Below the pieces are notes generated by a model. That model searched no databases, was not told where the DNA came from, and saw nothing but the letters and a program-made list of their open reading frames with translations. Made by a program: the position numbers and the translations under genes. A stretch of DNA of 52,503 nucleotides. Origin: Pseudomonas ovata. Its GTDB lineage: Bacteria; Pseudomonadota; Gammaproteobacteria; Pseudomonadales; Pseudomonadaceae. The DNA is taken from positions 1-52,503 of the forward strand of contig NZ_QFFU01000035.1 in assembly GCF_003131185.1 (NCBI RefSeq), in the 5' to 3' direction. Shown one piece after another: positions 1 through 6,708 of this stretch. How positions within the stretch are numbered: the stretch's first letter is position 1; every line of letters begins with the position of its first letter.

Positions 1-113
1 CCATTACTACAATCATGACCGGATAAAAGTAAAGCTTGGTGGATTGAGTCCTGTGGAGTTCAGGACTCGCTCTGTAGGCGTATGGCAATAGACTGTCCAA
101 CTTTTTGGGGTCA
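1..113 (+). mobile_element. Right end of an IS3-family insertion sequence
   Basis: The window opens inside the transposase of an IS3-family element (IS150-like group). The reading frame ends at 91, and about 20 bases later the sequence CTGTCCAACTTTTTGGGGTCA (93-113, one base longer than the core) matches the terminal inverted repeat typical of this group, which reads TGACCCCAAAAAGTTGGACA from outside inward. The left end lies outside the window, so whether the copy is intact cannot be judged. No target duplication can be tested. Confidence 0.75.
2..91 (+). CDS. IS3-family transposase OrfB, C-terminal fragment (cut by window start)
   Basis: The last 29 codons of a DDE integrase-type transposase. 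The visible residues include HYYNHDRIKVKLGGLSP, followed by VEFRTRS and a short tail. The 'YNxxRxxxxLxGLSPxxYR' pattern is the hallmark of the C-terminus of IS3-family OrfB, just after the catalytic glutamate region. Only this tail is visible, so activity cannot be assessed. Confidence 0.8.
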   Translation, partial: HYYNHDRIKVKLGGLSPVEFRTRSVGVWQ

Positions 114-381
114 GATCAAAGGGTGAATTTAATAGCCAATAAAATCAGTAAGTGATTTTTTGCTGAGAACGACCCCTCGGTCGCGAAAAAGCCGTCTCCC
201 ACAGGACCCGTCATGGCTAAGGCCCTGTATGCCGTTCGCTGATCAAGCGGCTACAGGCTGGGCGCTGGCACGCGTCTGTGCAGTGGCTCACAAAATCCTC
301 ACATGTGAGGACTTACGTCTGTCGGGTGCATCTGTTAGCGTGCACTTCTTGTGGTCTGAACGCAGCAAGGGAGGAGTGCCC
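114..381. other. Intergenic region before the yjfI-like operon
   Basis: About 270 bases between the IS end and the first operon gene. It holds one REP-like half element (about 181-203, ending GTCTCCCACA), a perfect 16-base palindrome at 296-311, and an open frame continuing upstream of 382 that lacks a good ribosome binding site. The operon promoter probably lies here, but I see no convincing -35/-10 pair. Confidence 0.5.
296..311. promoter_or_regulatory. Perfect 16-bp palindrome upstream of the PspA-type operon
   Basis: TCCTCACA-TGTGAGGA is a perfect dyad 70 bases before the start of the first operon gene. Such a site fits a dimeric repressor or activator operator. No known consensus is assigned. 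Confidence 0.35.
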
Positions 382-1035
382 ATGCCTCGCACGACCGGGG
401 GCGAGAATACGGCAGGAACCGGCAGGGCCCTGAAAAGCTCGACCGACTACATGCGCGACATGCGCCAGCGCCTCAAGGAGGCCGGGCTGGTCAAGCGTGA
501 GTTCTGGATCCGGCCGGAAAACACCGATGCGTTGCGGGGCATCGAAAAAGCCCTGCGACAGCCTTTCCTCGGAACACGAATCAAACTGGAGGATTTCATG
601 ACCGAGAATGCCAACTGGACCATCGATTCATTGCACAAGGCCCTGGGCGACCTGGACCTGGTGACTGAAGGCCGGATCGAACTGAGCCTGTGCGACACCA
701 CCGAGCACGGTATTCGCCTGACCCTGTGCGAATTCGGCGATCTGCCGGTGTACCTGGCCGTGGTCGGCGACCAGATCCTGGCCGACACCACCCTGATCGA
801 AGTCAGCCGCATCAAGGACACCGCCGCCTTCAACGAGGTGGTGTTGCGCAGCCGTGACCTGTTCCCTTTGTCGGCGGTGGGCATCGAGACACTGGCCGAT
901 GGCCAGGAAGTCTATTGCCTGTTCGGCGCCCTGAGCGCGGCATCCAGCCTGACCGTGATCGTCCAGGAAATCCTCACCCTGGCGGACAACGTGATTCGCG
1001 CCGCCGAGGCCTTCGACGACCACTTCATCGACTGA
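382..1035 (+). CDS. DUF2170 family protein (YjfI-like), first gene of a PspA-type operon
   Basis: A 217-residue soluble protein matching the DUF2170/YjfI family, whose biochemical role is unknown. It has no signal peptide or membrane segment. The body alternates amphipathic helices and strands (for example the stretch around LADTTLIEVSRIKD). I chose ATG 382 because GGGAGGAG sits just upstream (369-376) and because family similarity starts at about TDYMRDMRQRL; the longer open frame to 160 has no comparable site. It is followed 34 bases later by the PspA-family gene. In E. coli the same two genes start yjfIJKLMC, so the family most likely works with the PspA-like protein at the membrane; that partnership is inference. 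Confidence 0.85.
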   Translation: MPRTTGGENTAGTGRALKSSTDYMRDMRQRLKEAGLVKREFWIRPENTDALRGIEKALRQPFLGTRIKLEDFMTENANWTIDSLHKALGDLDLVTEGRIELSLCDTTEHGIRLTLCEFGDLPVYLAVVGDQILADTTLIEVSRIKDTAAFNEVVLRSRDLFPLSAVGIETLADGQEVYCLFGALSAASSLTVIVQEILTLADNVIRAAEAFDDHFID

Positions 1036-1069
1036 TACGGCCTTCGCGCTGTTCTGGAGAAACGCATTC

Positions 1070-1774
1070 ATGAGTACAAGCATCTGGAAAAAACTGGTCA
1101 CTGCCGTGCGTGGCGGTGCTTCCGAAGTGGGCGAGGCGGTCATCGACGCCAACGCCCTGCGCATCCTCGACCAGGAAATCCGTGACGCCGACAATGCGCT
1201 GGTCAAGGCCCGCGAAGGCCTGGTCGGCATCAAGGCCAAGCACAAGCTGTCGGCCCAGCGCCTGGAAGAACACAACAGCAATATCGCCAACTGGGAAAAC
1301 CGTGCCCTGCAGGCCCTTAACAAGGGTGAGGAAGCCCTGGCCGGCGAATGCGCGGCCAAGATCGCCGACATCGAGGCCCTGCGCGCTCAGGAGCAGGCCC
1401 TGGCCGACCAGTTCGGCAAGCAGGCTGGTGTATTGCAGGAGCAGGTGCTCAAGGCCGAGGCGCGGATTCGCGGTCTCAAGCAGCAGGTCGAAATGGCCAA
1501 GGCCCGGGAAACCGTGCAGCGCGCCCGTGTCGCCACGGCCAATGCCACCGGCGGCGCCAATGGCTCGGTCGAAACGGCGGTCGGTTCGCTGGCACGCCTC
1601 AAGCAGCGCCAGGATGAACAGGACGCCAAGCTGGAGGCGGCCGAAGAACTGGCCAGTCAGGCCAATGGTGGCGATCTGGAGCGTCGCTTGCAGGAGGCCG
1701 GCATCGGCGCCCGCAGCAGTGGCGCCGACGACGTGCTGGCGCGGCTGAAAGCCAAGAGCCAGACCCCGCAATAA
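1070..1774 (+). CDS. PspA/IM30 family protein (YjfJ-like)
   Basis: A 234-residue protein that is almost entirely coiled coil (about residues 25-215), rich in Ala, Glu, Lys and Gln. This is the ESCRT-III-like fold of phage shock protein A/IM30, which assembles on stressed inner membranes. The N-terminal segment (MSTSIWKKLVTAVRGG) could form the membrane-binding amphipathic helix. The C-terminal tail (about 200-234) includes GIGARSSGADDVLARLK, similar to the end of the YjfJ branch. No pspF, pspB or pspC lies nearby, so this is not the classical psp operon. Start ATG 1070 follows a weak GGAG-type site. The stop codon TAA is immediately followed by the GTG start of the rhomboid gene, so the two are probably translationally coupled. 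Confidence 0.9.
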   Translation: MSTSIWKKLVTAVRGGASEVGEAVIDANALRILDQEIRDADNALVKAREGLVGIKAKHKLSAQRLEEHNSNIANWENRALQALNKGEEALAGECAAKIADIEALRAQEQALADQFGKQAGVLQEQVLKAEARIRGLKQQVEMAKARETVQRARVATANATGGANGSVETAVGSLARLKQRQDEQDAKLEAAEELASQANGGDLERRLQEAGIGARSSGADDVLARLKAKSQTPQ

Positions 1775-2323
1775 GTGGCGCTCTCGAGCCGTTTTCGCCT
1801 GATCCTGGGCCTGTCACTGCTGATGGCCGGGGTGCAGTTGGTCAACGCCGTAACCAGCTACAGCCTGGTGCAGCACGGTATTCTGCCGCGCACGCTGTGG
1901 GGGTTGCAGGGCATTGTCTTTGCACCGTGGCTGCACGGCTCGTTCGCGCACTTGCTCAGTAACCTGCTGCCGTTCATGGTGTTGAGCTGGCTGGTGGCGA
2001 CCGAAGGCGTCAAGCGTTACGCCTGGGTAATGGTGCTGGTCTGCCTGCTGGGCGGGGCGCTGGTCTGGCTGTTCGGGCGCACCAGCCTGCATGTCGGCGC
2101 CAGCGGCCTGATCTTCGGCCTGTGGGCCTATTTGCTGGCCAGGGTCTGGTATCAACGCAGTGTTGCCAGTCTGCTGGTGGCGCTGGTGACATTGTTCGCC
2201 TACAGCGGTCTGATCGTCGGCTTCGTGCCGGTGCCGGGTGTTTCGTTCGAGTCGCATGCCGCCGGCGCCCTGGCCGGTGTGATCGTTGCCCGGCTGATAC
2301 ACGCCAGGGATGAGCCGCGCTAA
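1775..2323 (+). CDS. Rhomboid family intramembrane serine protease
   Basis: A 182-residue, six-segment membrane protein with the rhomboid signature. The N-terminal catalytic helix motif HxxxxHxxxN is at His54, His59 and Asn63. The nucleophile GASG motif is at residues 108-111 with Ser110, and the partner His161 sits in FESHAAGALAGV. All catalytic residues of the family are therefore present, and it should cleave transmembrane segments of membrane proteins. It starts with GTG directly after the TAA of the PspA-like gene with no gap. E. coli yjfIJKLMC has no rhomboid gene at this place. Its substrate is unknown; neighbouring lipoprotein or DUF350 membrane proteins are candidates by context only. 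Confidence 0.9.
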   Translation: MALSSRFRLILGLSLLMAGVQLVNAVTSYSLVQHGILPRTLWGLQGIVFAPWLHGSFAHLLSNLLPFMVLSWLVATEGVKRYAWVMVLVCLLGGALVWLFGRTSLHVGASGLIFGLWAYLLARVWYQRSVASLLVALVTLFAYSGLIVGFVPVPGVSFESHAAGALAGVIVARLIHARDEPR

Positions 2324-2384
2324 AAGAATACCGGTCCCGGATCGGGTCGTTTCTACAGGGCATCCATGATCAAGGAGATGCGCA

Positions 2385-3044
2385 ATGAGTTGGTTCAAAC
2401 GGATGATGGGCCTGGAAGCGCCGACGTCCACGGGGCGTGCCGGTACCGCCACGACGTCCAGCCCCCTGGGGCTGCGCAGCGGCAGCATGCTGTGCCTGGA
2501 CACTTCGCTGAAGATCCTGCTGGACGGTCATTCGCAGGTCGACCTGCCGGGTGACGAAAAGGTCTGGGCGGTGGGCGAGATCGATCTGGGCCAGTCCATG
2601 ACTCTGCGGCGGTTCTACCTGGACAACGAAGACTATTTTCTCCAGATGCTCAGCAACGGGCCACTGCCTGAAGATATCCAGGACATCATTCTGTTCGGCT
2701 ACTACAGCGCCACGCCGATCAACAGTCGCGACGAGCTGTTGCGCCTGACGGGACCGGCCTCGAAGATCGGCCTGCCGACCTTTGAACATGAAGGCGAGGT
2801 CTTCGAGCGCCAGTGGGGCACCGAGACCGGCCAGACCGAACTGACACCGATGGACGAGCACGTGGTCAGCCCCGACAGCGCCTACCGCGTCAAGCACCTG
2901 AGCATGCTCTATGCCCGCGAAACCGGGCTGATCGATCGCCGCGAGTTCCTGCTGTTCTCGGTCGAAGAGGACGAGGAGGGTAATATCAGCCTTACCACCG
3001 CCGTAGGCGTCACGCTGCAATCCACCGACATCACCGTTCTGTAA
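2385..3044 (+). CDS. DUF2491 family protein (YjfK-like)
   Basis: A 219-residue cytoplasmic protein of the DUF2491/YjfK family, function unknown. It lacks membrane segments and is rich in acidic residues toward the C-terminus (around VEEDEEG). The start ATG 2385 is preceded by a strong AAGGAG at 2372-2377. The 61-base gap after the rhomboid gene contains no terminator, so it belongs to the same transcript. The gene order DUF2170-PspA-DUF2491-DUF350-DUF1190-ATP-grasp is the same as in E. coli apart from the rhomboid insertion. Confidence 0.85.
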   Translation: MSWFKRMMGLEAPTSTGRAGTATTSSPLGLRSGSMLCLDTSLKILLDGHSQVDLPGDEKVWAVGEIDLGQSMTLRRFYLDNEDYFLQMLSNGPLPEDIQDIILFGYYSATPINSRDELLRLTGPASKIGLPTFEHEGEVFERQWGTETGQTELTPMDEHVVSPDSAYRVKHLSMLYARETGLIDRREFLLFSVEEDEEGNISLTTAVGVTLQSTDITVL

Positions 3045-3073
3045 GGGCGGTTTCACAAGAGAAGGAAGTCTTC

Positions 3074-3499
3074 ATGCTCGACGCGCTGCGATTGTCGCTC
3101 AATGCCCAGGCGGTATTGGGTTTTATCCTCTACATCCTGGTAGCGGCCCTGCTGTTTGCGGTGTTTCAGTTCATCTACAGCCGGATCACACCGCACAAGG
3201 AATTCGAGCTGATCCGCGACAACAACAGCGCTGCTGCCCTGGCGCTGGGTGGCTCGCTGATCGGTTTTGCCCTGCCGGCCAGCAATATCATCGCCTACAG
3301 CATCAGCATCCTGGACGTCGTGGTCTGGGCACTGATTGCCGCCGTGGTCCAATTGCTGGCCTTCGGTGCCACCAGCCTGGTGCTCAAGGGGCTGTCGGCG
3401 CGCATTGCCCGGGGTGAACTGGCTGCGGCCATCTACGCGGCCAGCGTGGCCGTCAGCGTCGGCATGCTCAATGCGGCGTGCATGACGCCTTCGGTCTGA
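3074..3499 (+). CDS. DUF350 family inner-membrane protein (YjfL-like)
   Basis: A 141-residue membrane protein with four predicted transmembrane helices (about residues 12-35, 50-72, 78-102 and 115-138). The conserved stretch NNSAAALALGGSLIGFALP is diagnostic of DUF350. Start ATG 3074 has AGAAGGAAG upstream. DUF350 proteins are usually duplicated helical pairs of unknown function found near PspA-like and glutathionylspermidine-synthase-like genes, as here. Confidence 0.85.
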   Translation: MLDALRLSLNAQAVLGFILYILVAALLFAVFQFIYSRITPHKEFELIRDNNSAAALALGGSLIGFALPASNIIAYSISILDVVVWALIAAVVQLLAFGATSLVLKGLSARIARGELAAAIYAASVAVSVGMLNAACMTPSV

Positions 3500-3515
3500 T
3501 TTCAGGGAGATCACC

Positions 3516-4247
3516 ATGAGACGCAGTTCCGCCAAACTGGTGCTGGTCAGCGCGCTGCCCCTGGCGCTCAGCGCCTGCGGCGATTCGGACGACGAGCCGA
3601 ATTTCACCGCCAAGACCACGTTCAATTCGGTGCAGCAATGCACCGAGGCCAAAGTGCCGGTGGATGTCTGTTCGGACGCCTACATGGAAGCGCTGGCCGA
3701 CCACCGCCGCATCGCGCCGGTCTACGATGACAAGGCCTCTTGTGATGCCGACTTCGTGCCGGACTATTGCCAGATCAACTCCGACGGCAAGTACACGCCG
3801 AAACTGGGCGGCTTCGAGCTGTCGTTTGCCGGCAACGTGCCGCAGCAGACCCTGGACCAGGCCAACCAGCAGATCGCCCAGAGCAACAGCGGCGCCACCG
3901 GCAACCTGCTGACCGGCCTGCTGATCGGTCATTTGCTCAGCAATGGCTTTGGCGGCAACAGCCGCTACTATGGCCAGCCGGTGTACATGGGCCGCGATGA
4001 TCGCGGTGGCTACTACAACTCGTCGCTGTACACCCACATCGACCGGGGCAAGACCTTCAGCCGTTCCACTCAGGCGCGCTACAGCTCGGAAAAGACCTAC
4101 AGCAAGTCCACGCTCGGGCGCAGCCTGGGGGGCGGCTCGTCGGTGTCTTCGACCGTGTCGCGCGGCGGTTTCGGCAGCCAGGCCACCGCCCGCAGCGGCT
4201 GGGGTGGCAAAAGCAGTAGCAGCAGCCGTTCCAGCTCCGGCGGCTAG
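3516..4247 (+). CDS. DUF1190 family lipoprotein (YjfM/YgiB-like)
   Basis: A 243-residue exported lipoprotein. The N-terminus is a short basic region followed by a hydrophobic core and the lipobox LSAC, giving lipidation at Cys20. The conserved N-terminal half carries paired cysteines (CTEAKVPVDVC, then CDADFVPDYC) expected to form disulfides in the periplasm. The C-terminal third (about 165-243) is low complexity, dominated by Ser, Gly, Tyr and Arg. It lies 16 bases after the DUF350 gene and 11 bases before the ATP-grasp gene. In E. coli the related ygiB-ygiC pair has the same lipoprotein/ATP-grasp arrangement. Confidence 0.85.
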   Translation: MRRSSAKLVLVSALPLALSACGDSDDEPNFTAKTTFNSVQQCTEAKVPVDVCSDAYMEALADHRRIAPVYDDKASCDADFVPDYCQINSDGKYTPKLGGFELSFAGNVPQQTLDQANQQIAQSNSGATGNLLTGLLIGHLLSNGFGGNSRYYGQPVYMGRDDRGGYYNSSLYTHIDRGKTFSRSTQARYSSEKTYSKSTLGRSLGGGSSVSSTVSRGGFGSQATARSGWGGKSSSSSRSSSGG

Positions 4248-4258
4248 GAGTTGCAGCC

Positions 4259-5416
4259 ATGAAACGGATCAGCCTCGAAGAACGCCCCGACTGGCGTGTC
4301 ACTGCCGAGCGTGAAGGCTTTGACTTTCACACCATCGACGGCGAGCGCTACTGGGACGAGCGGCATTACTACCTGTTCAACGAACAGCAGATCACCCGCG
4401 ACCTCGAGGTGCCGACCCAGGCGCTGCACCAGCTGTGCCTGGATGCAGTGGCGCGAGTGGTCGACAGCGAGGCACTGCTCAGGCAACTGGCCATCCCTGA
4501 AGCCTTCTTCGACCTGATCCGTCGCTCCTGGAAAGAGGGCCACCACCATCTTTACGCCCGTTTCGACTTTGCCTACGACGGCACGGGGCCGGCGAAGATG
4601 TACGAGATCAACGCCGACACGCCCACCAGCCTGATGGAGGCTGCGGCCTTTCAGTTGTTGTGGCTGGACGAGCAGGTCGAGCGTGGCGTCTTGCCGGCCC
4701 ATGCCAGCCAGTTCAATGCCATTGCCGAAGACCTGATCACCGCCTTCAAGCCGTTCAAGGGGCCGGCACCGTTCTACTTTTCGGCGATGTCCGGCTCGGC
4801 CGAGGATCGCGGCACCACCGAATTCATGCGGCGCATGGCTGCCCACGCCGGCATCGAGACCCGGCATATCGACATCGAGGACATCGGGCTCGATGGCCAG
4901 GGTCGCTTCGTCGACCTGCAGGGCCGGACCATCGAGCGCCTGTTCAAGCTGCATGCCTGGGAGCACATCTTTCACGAGCCCTTTGGCCAGCATGTGGCGG
5001 CCAGCGGCACGCGCTTCGTCGAGCCGGCCTGGAAAGCGATCCTGAGCAACAAGGGCATTCTGCCGCTGCTGTGGCAGTTCAACGAAGGCCATCCCAACCT
5101 GCTGCCATCCTTTGTCGACACTCACCCCGGTCGTGCCGTGCCCAAAGGCTGGGTGCGCAAGCCGTTCTTCTCGCGCGAAGGCGCCAATATCGAGATTCGC
5201 ACCCCGGGCGACGAAGTGATCGCCGAGGACGGGCCCTACACCGACGCGCCCTACATCCTGCAACGCTACGCGCCGTTGCCGCGCTTTGGCGACAGCTACA
5301 CACTGGTCGGGTCGTGGGTGATCGGTGACCAGGCTTCAGGCATCGGCATCCGTGAAGACGACAGCCTGATCACCAAGGACAGCAGCCGTTTCTTGCCCCA
5401 TGCGGTGATCGACTGA
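4259..5416 (+). CDS. Glutathionylspermidine-synthase-like ATP-grasp ligase (YjfC/YgiC-like)
   Basis: A 385-residue cytoplasmic ATP-grasp protein matching the synthetase domain of glutathionylspermidine synthase. Visible family landmarks are the substrate-loop region ARFDFAYDG, then YEINADTPTSL (metal/ATP-binding acidic residues), and the C-terminal PYILQRYAPLPRFG and GSWVIGDQASGIGIRED. The full synthetase fold is present but the amidase domain of E. coli Gsp is absent, as in YjfC/YgiC. It probably ligates a peptide or amine to a carboxylate; the substrate is unknown. AGGAG lies 8 bases upstream of ATG 4259. It is the last gene of the operon, and paired inverted repeats follow. Confidence 0.88.
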   Translation: MKRISLEERPDWRVTAEREGFDFHTIDGERYWDERHYYLFNEQQITRDLEVPTQALHQLCLDAVARVVDSEALLRQLAIPEAFFDLIRRSWKEGHHHLYARFDFAYDGTGPAKMYEINADTPTSLMEAAAFQLLWLDEQVERGVLPAHASQFNAIAEDLITAFKPFKGPAPFYFSAMSGSAEDRGTTEFMRRMAAHAGIETRHIDIEDIGLDGQGRFVDLQGRTIERLFKLHAWEHIFHEPFGQHVAASGTRFVEPAWKAILSNKGILPLLWQFNEGHPNLLPSFVDTHPGRAVPKGWVRKPFFSREGANIEIRTPGDEVIAEDGPYTDAPYILQRYAPLPRFGDSYTLVGSWVIGDQASGIGIREDDSLITKDSSRFLPHAVID

Positions 5417-5431
5417 CCGAGCGGGTGCAGG

Positions 5432-5518
5432 ACTGGCTTCAGCCGGGAAGCAGGCGCCGCCCTTTCCCGGCTGAAGCCGGTCCTACGGGAAGCAGGTGCT
5501 GTCTTTTCCCGGCTACAC
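5432..5518. repeat. REP-like inverted repeat with a third partial copy
   Basis: Left arm 5432-5449 (ACTGGCTTCAGCCGGGAA) and right arm 5464-5481 are inverted copies with one mismatch. A second copy of the block GGGAAGCAGG...TTTCCCGGCT recurs in direct orientation at 5487-5514. This is the 'GGCTTCAGCCGGGAA' class of Pseudomonas extragenic palindromes. Confidence 0.7.
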
Positions 5519-5543
5519 TCGTGGTTGCTCGGGCCTATCTGGC

Positions 5544-5618
5544 GTGTGGGAGGGGGTTCTGCCCGCGACAGGGCCTGTGAGGTGACCGCAGCAATCGCCG
5601 GCAAGCCGCCTCCCACAA
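5544..5618. repeat. REP pair (REPIN-like), TGTGGGAGG class
   Basis: The arms GTGTGGGAGG (from 5544) and CCTCCCACA (to 5617) are inverted. Similarity extends inward to TTCTGCCCGCGA against TCGCCGGCAAGC, typical of P. putida REP elements in head-to-head pairs. Confidence 0.65.
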
Positions 5619-5653
5619 GGTCGTGTACGGCCTTGAACAGGCCGTGTCGGTAT

Positions 5654-5670
5654 AAGAACAACAACAAGGA
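5654..5670 (+). promoter_or_regulatory. A-rich leader overlapping the ribosome binding site (possible Hfq/Crc target)
   Basis: AAGAACAACAACAAGGA precedes ATG 5678 and runs into the Shine-Dalgarno. It fits the AANAANAA pattern bound by Hfq with Crc in Pseudomonas catabolite repression. The match is seen; control by Crc is inference. Confidence 0.45.
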
Positions 5671-5677
5671 GTGGTCC

Positions 5678-6682
5678 ATGAGCAATGTTTTCATGCGGCA
5701 GATACGCCGGCTTGCGATCAGCCTGGCACTGGGGCTGGCCAGTAGTGTGGCGCTTGGCGCTACTGACGCCCAGACCGGGTCCATCGAATCGCCCAAGGCT
5801 GCCAGTACCTTGTTGATCGATGTCACACAGGCCGGCTCCCGGTTGGTGGCGGTGGGCGATCACGGCCATATCCTGTATTCCGACGACCAGGGCCGGCAAT
5901 GGCAGCAGGCCCGGGTGCCGACCCGCCAACTATTGACCGCCGTGTATTTCGTCGACGCCCAGCATGGCTGGGCAGTGGGCCACGATGCGCAGATTCTGGC
6001 CAGCCGCGACGGTGGCCAGACCTGGCAGAAACAGTTCGAAGACCTTGCCCGTGAGGCGCCCTTGCTGGACGTCTGGTTCCAGGATGTGAACACCGGCTTT
6101 GCCGTGGGCGCCTACGGGGCCTTGCTCACCACGCTGGATGGCGGCCAGCACTGGGAGGATGTCAGCGACCGTCTGGACAATGAAGACCAGTACCACCTCA
6201 ATGCCATTGCGTTCGTGCGCGAGGCCGGGCTGTTCATCGTCGGCGAGGCCGGCGGTCTGTACCGCTCCGCCGATCTGGGCCAGCGCTGGGAGAAGCTGCC
6301 CGGCCCTTACCAGGGCTCGCTGTTCGGTGTGATCGGCACGGCCAGCCCACGAACCCTGCTGATCTACGGCCTGCGTGGCAACCTGCTGCGCTCCAGCGAC
6401 TTTGGCGACACCTGGCAGCGCATCGAATTGAATGCCGGGCGCGGTCGTCTGGAGGCCAGCCTGTCCGGGGCAAGCCTGCTGGCTGATGGTTCGCTGGTGC
6501 TGGTCGGCAACAATGGCAGTGTGCTGCGCAGCCATGATGATGGGCAGAGTTTCACCGTGTTCAACCGTCCCGACCGGCTGGCCCTGGCCGCCGTGGCCGG
6601 CAATGCCCAGGGCGAGCTGATTCTGGTCGGGCAGGGCGGGGTGCGCTCCGGCTCGGCCACCGGTGCTGTGTCGACTCCATGA
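5678..6682 (+). CDS. Exported YCF48/BNR-repeat beta-propeller protein
   Basis: A 334-residue protein with an N-terminal signal peptide (hydrophobic core LAISLALGLASSVALGA, cleavage near residue 27). The mature part holds repeated BNR/YCF48 units, each with a WxxG..G.ILxSxDGGQTWQ pattern: SDDQGRQWQQ, SRDGGQTWQK, TLDGGQHWED, SADLGQRWEK, SSDFGDTWQR and SHDDGQSF. This suggests a six- or seven-bladed propeller in the periplasm. In Pseudomonas such proteins are encoded next to RND/MMPL exporters, and here the ATG of the exporter frame overlaps this stop codon (ATGA at 6679-6682). Start ATG 5678 is supported by AAGGAG at 5667-5672; the longer upstream frame runs through REP sequence and is unlikely. 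Confidence 0.85.
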   Translation: MSNVFMRQIRRLAISLALGLASSVALGATDAQTGSIESPKAASTLLIDVTQAGSRLVAVGDHGHILYSDDQGRQWQQARVPTRQLLTAVYFVDAQHGWAVGHDAQILASRDGGQTWQKQFEDLAREAPLLDVWFQDVNTGFAVGAYGALLTTLDGGQHWEDVSDRLDNEDQYHLNAIAFVREAGLFIVGEAGGLYRSADLGQRWEKLPGPYQGSLFGVIGTASPRTLLIYGLRGNLLRSSDFGDTWQRIELNAGRGRLEASLSGASLLADGSLVLVGNNGSVLRSHDDGQSFTVFNRPDRLALAAVAGNAQGELILVGQGGVRSGSATGAVSTP

Positions 6683-6708
6683 CAAGAATACGAACAAGGA
6701 TGGCAGGC

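Larger units (their letters stand above)
5417..5677. other. Repeat-rich intergenic region and leader of the YCF48 gene
   Basis: Holds two groups of REP-like inverted repeats (5432-5518 and 5544-5618) and then an A-rich leader (5654-5670) just before the next gene. The first hairpin may also stop transcription of the upstream operon, although it lacks a T tract. Confidence 0.6.

Noticed and set aside
266..282. Sigma-54-like TGGCACGCGTCTGTGCA before the PspA-type operon
   Set aside because: GG to GC spacing is 11 instead of the strict 10, although PspA genes elsewhere use sigma-54.
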